Positions 63,723 through 64,000 of a stretch of 64,000 nucleotides of DNA are shown here, piece by piece; position 1 is the first letter of the stretch; each line of letters starts with the position of its first letter. The DNA is from JAFNAG01 sp963739235 (GTDB taxonomy: Bacteria; Acidobacteriota; UBA6911): NCBI GenBank assembly GCA_963739235.1, contig CAVTZY010000049.1, positions 1 to 64,000 on the forward strand, in the 5' to 3' direction. A program made the position numbers and the translations under genes. Below the pieces are notes generated by a model. That model made no database searches and was not told the DNA's origin. It saw only the letters and a program-made list of their open reading frames with translations.

Positions 63723-64000
63723 GAGCCCGTCCGAGAATTAGGAGGGGTCGCGCGCATGGGGCTTGCGGGGCGAGCTCAAGGCGCGAGGAGGAGGCGATGT
63801 CTCTGCACATCGTTGACGACGAGCAACGCGGAGATCGCCCCGCAATCCCCATGCGCCCTTCGGGTTCCGGCGGCGCGGGGGCATCTGCGGCGTTGGCGCT
63901 CCTCGACGATGTGCAGCGACATCGCCTGCGTCGCGCCGCCTTGCATCTGCCCCCGCGGCGCTCGGAACGCGACCCCTCCTAATTCTCGGACGGGCTCCTA
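63720..64000. repeat. 281-bp MITE-like element with perfect 33-bp terminal inverted repeats
   Basis: 63720-63752 and 63968-64000 are exact reverse complements (TAGGAGCCCGTCCGAGAATT...). Inside, CATGGGGCTTGCGGGGCGA (from 63756) pairs with a TCGCCCCGCAATCCCCATG block (from 63834, one mismatch), and GGCGATGTC/CTGCACATCG blocks pair with a second set near 63908-63938. No transposase reading frame fits. It begins in the khpB stop and ends exactly at the window edge, so the right border may not be complete. Confidence 0.85.

Noticed and set aside
1..64000. tRNA, rRNA or CRISPR loci
   Set aside because: No TPsiC-like GGTTCGAATCC segments with matching acceptor stems, no rRNA-like blocks and no regularly spaced direct repeats with unique spacers were found by eye; a covariance-model scan would be decisive.

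Overview
The window looks like part of a chromosome from an uncultured member of the Acidobacteriota. The inference rests on a GC-rich coding style, an Oar-like TonB-dependent receptor with an N-terminal carboxypeptidase-regulatory repeat (51641-55006), proteins of the VWFA-related acidobacterial type with TPR partners (41221-49435), and a DUF4388-DnaJ-TPR protein (30371-31828). I could not run a phylogeny, so the phylum call is an inference.

Layout. 1-8.3 kb: the origin-type cluster dnaN-recF-gyrB-gyrA, then a TPR lipoprotein and rpsU. 8.5-14.3 kb: deoB, hpt (reverse), ispG, a MazEF-like toxin-antitoxin (TA) pair and aspS. 14.4-23.6 kb: two reverse-strand envelope operons flank glgC. One is P1 peptidase, membrane protein, DUF4097. 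The other is ECF sigma, anti-sigma, B-box membrane protein, membrane-anchored DUF4097 protein, toast-rack lipoprotein; it is preceded by an ECF-type promoter that suggests autoregulation. 24-32 kb: nrdR, hsp20, lon, thiL, a TPR protein, rnc and the DUF4388-J-TPR gene. 32-41 kb: CPBP protease, glycine-zipper protein, serS, galU, purD, purE, mtaB, pgeF and acpS. 41-51 kb: VWA/TPR secreted proteins and rlmN. 51.6-56.5 kb: the TonB receptor and two divergent TA modules (DUF433/DUF5615 and HicAB). 56.8-63.7 kb: M16 protease, MBL hydrolase, purB, then rpmH-rnpA-yidD-yidC-khpB, which in most bacteria sits beside dnaA-dnaN. No tRNA, rRNA, CRISPR array or transposase gene was recognised.

Two properties cut across the window. 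First, at least fifteen single-base frame breaks hit genes that should be essential (dnaN, gyrB, gyrA, lon, nrdR, yidC and others). The breaks restore good protein when bridged, so indel errors in the assembly are more likely than pseudogenes. Second, gene borders are loaded with long palindromes. Many are perfect stems of 23-39 bp built from short tandem units and often beginning inside a stop codon. Several are nested, with one palindrome inserted in the loop of another, and two copies of one family (33.9 kb and 60.5 kb) show the empty and filled states side by side. All three TA operons also have a -10 hexamer exactly 6 nt before the start codon, which predicts leaderless mRNAs.
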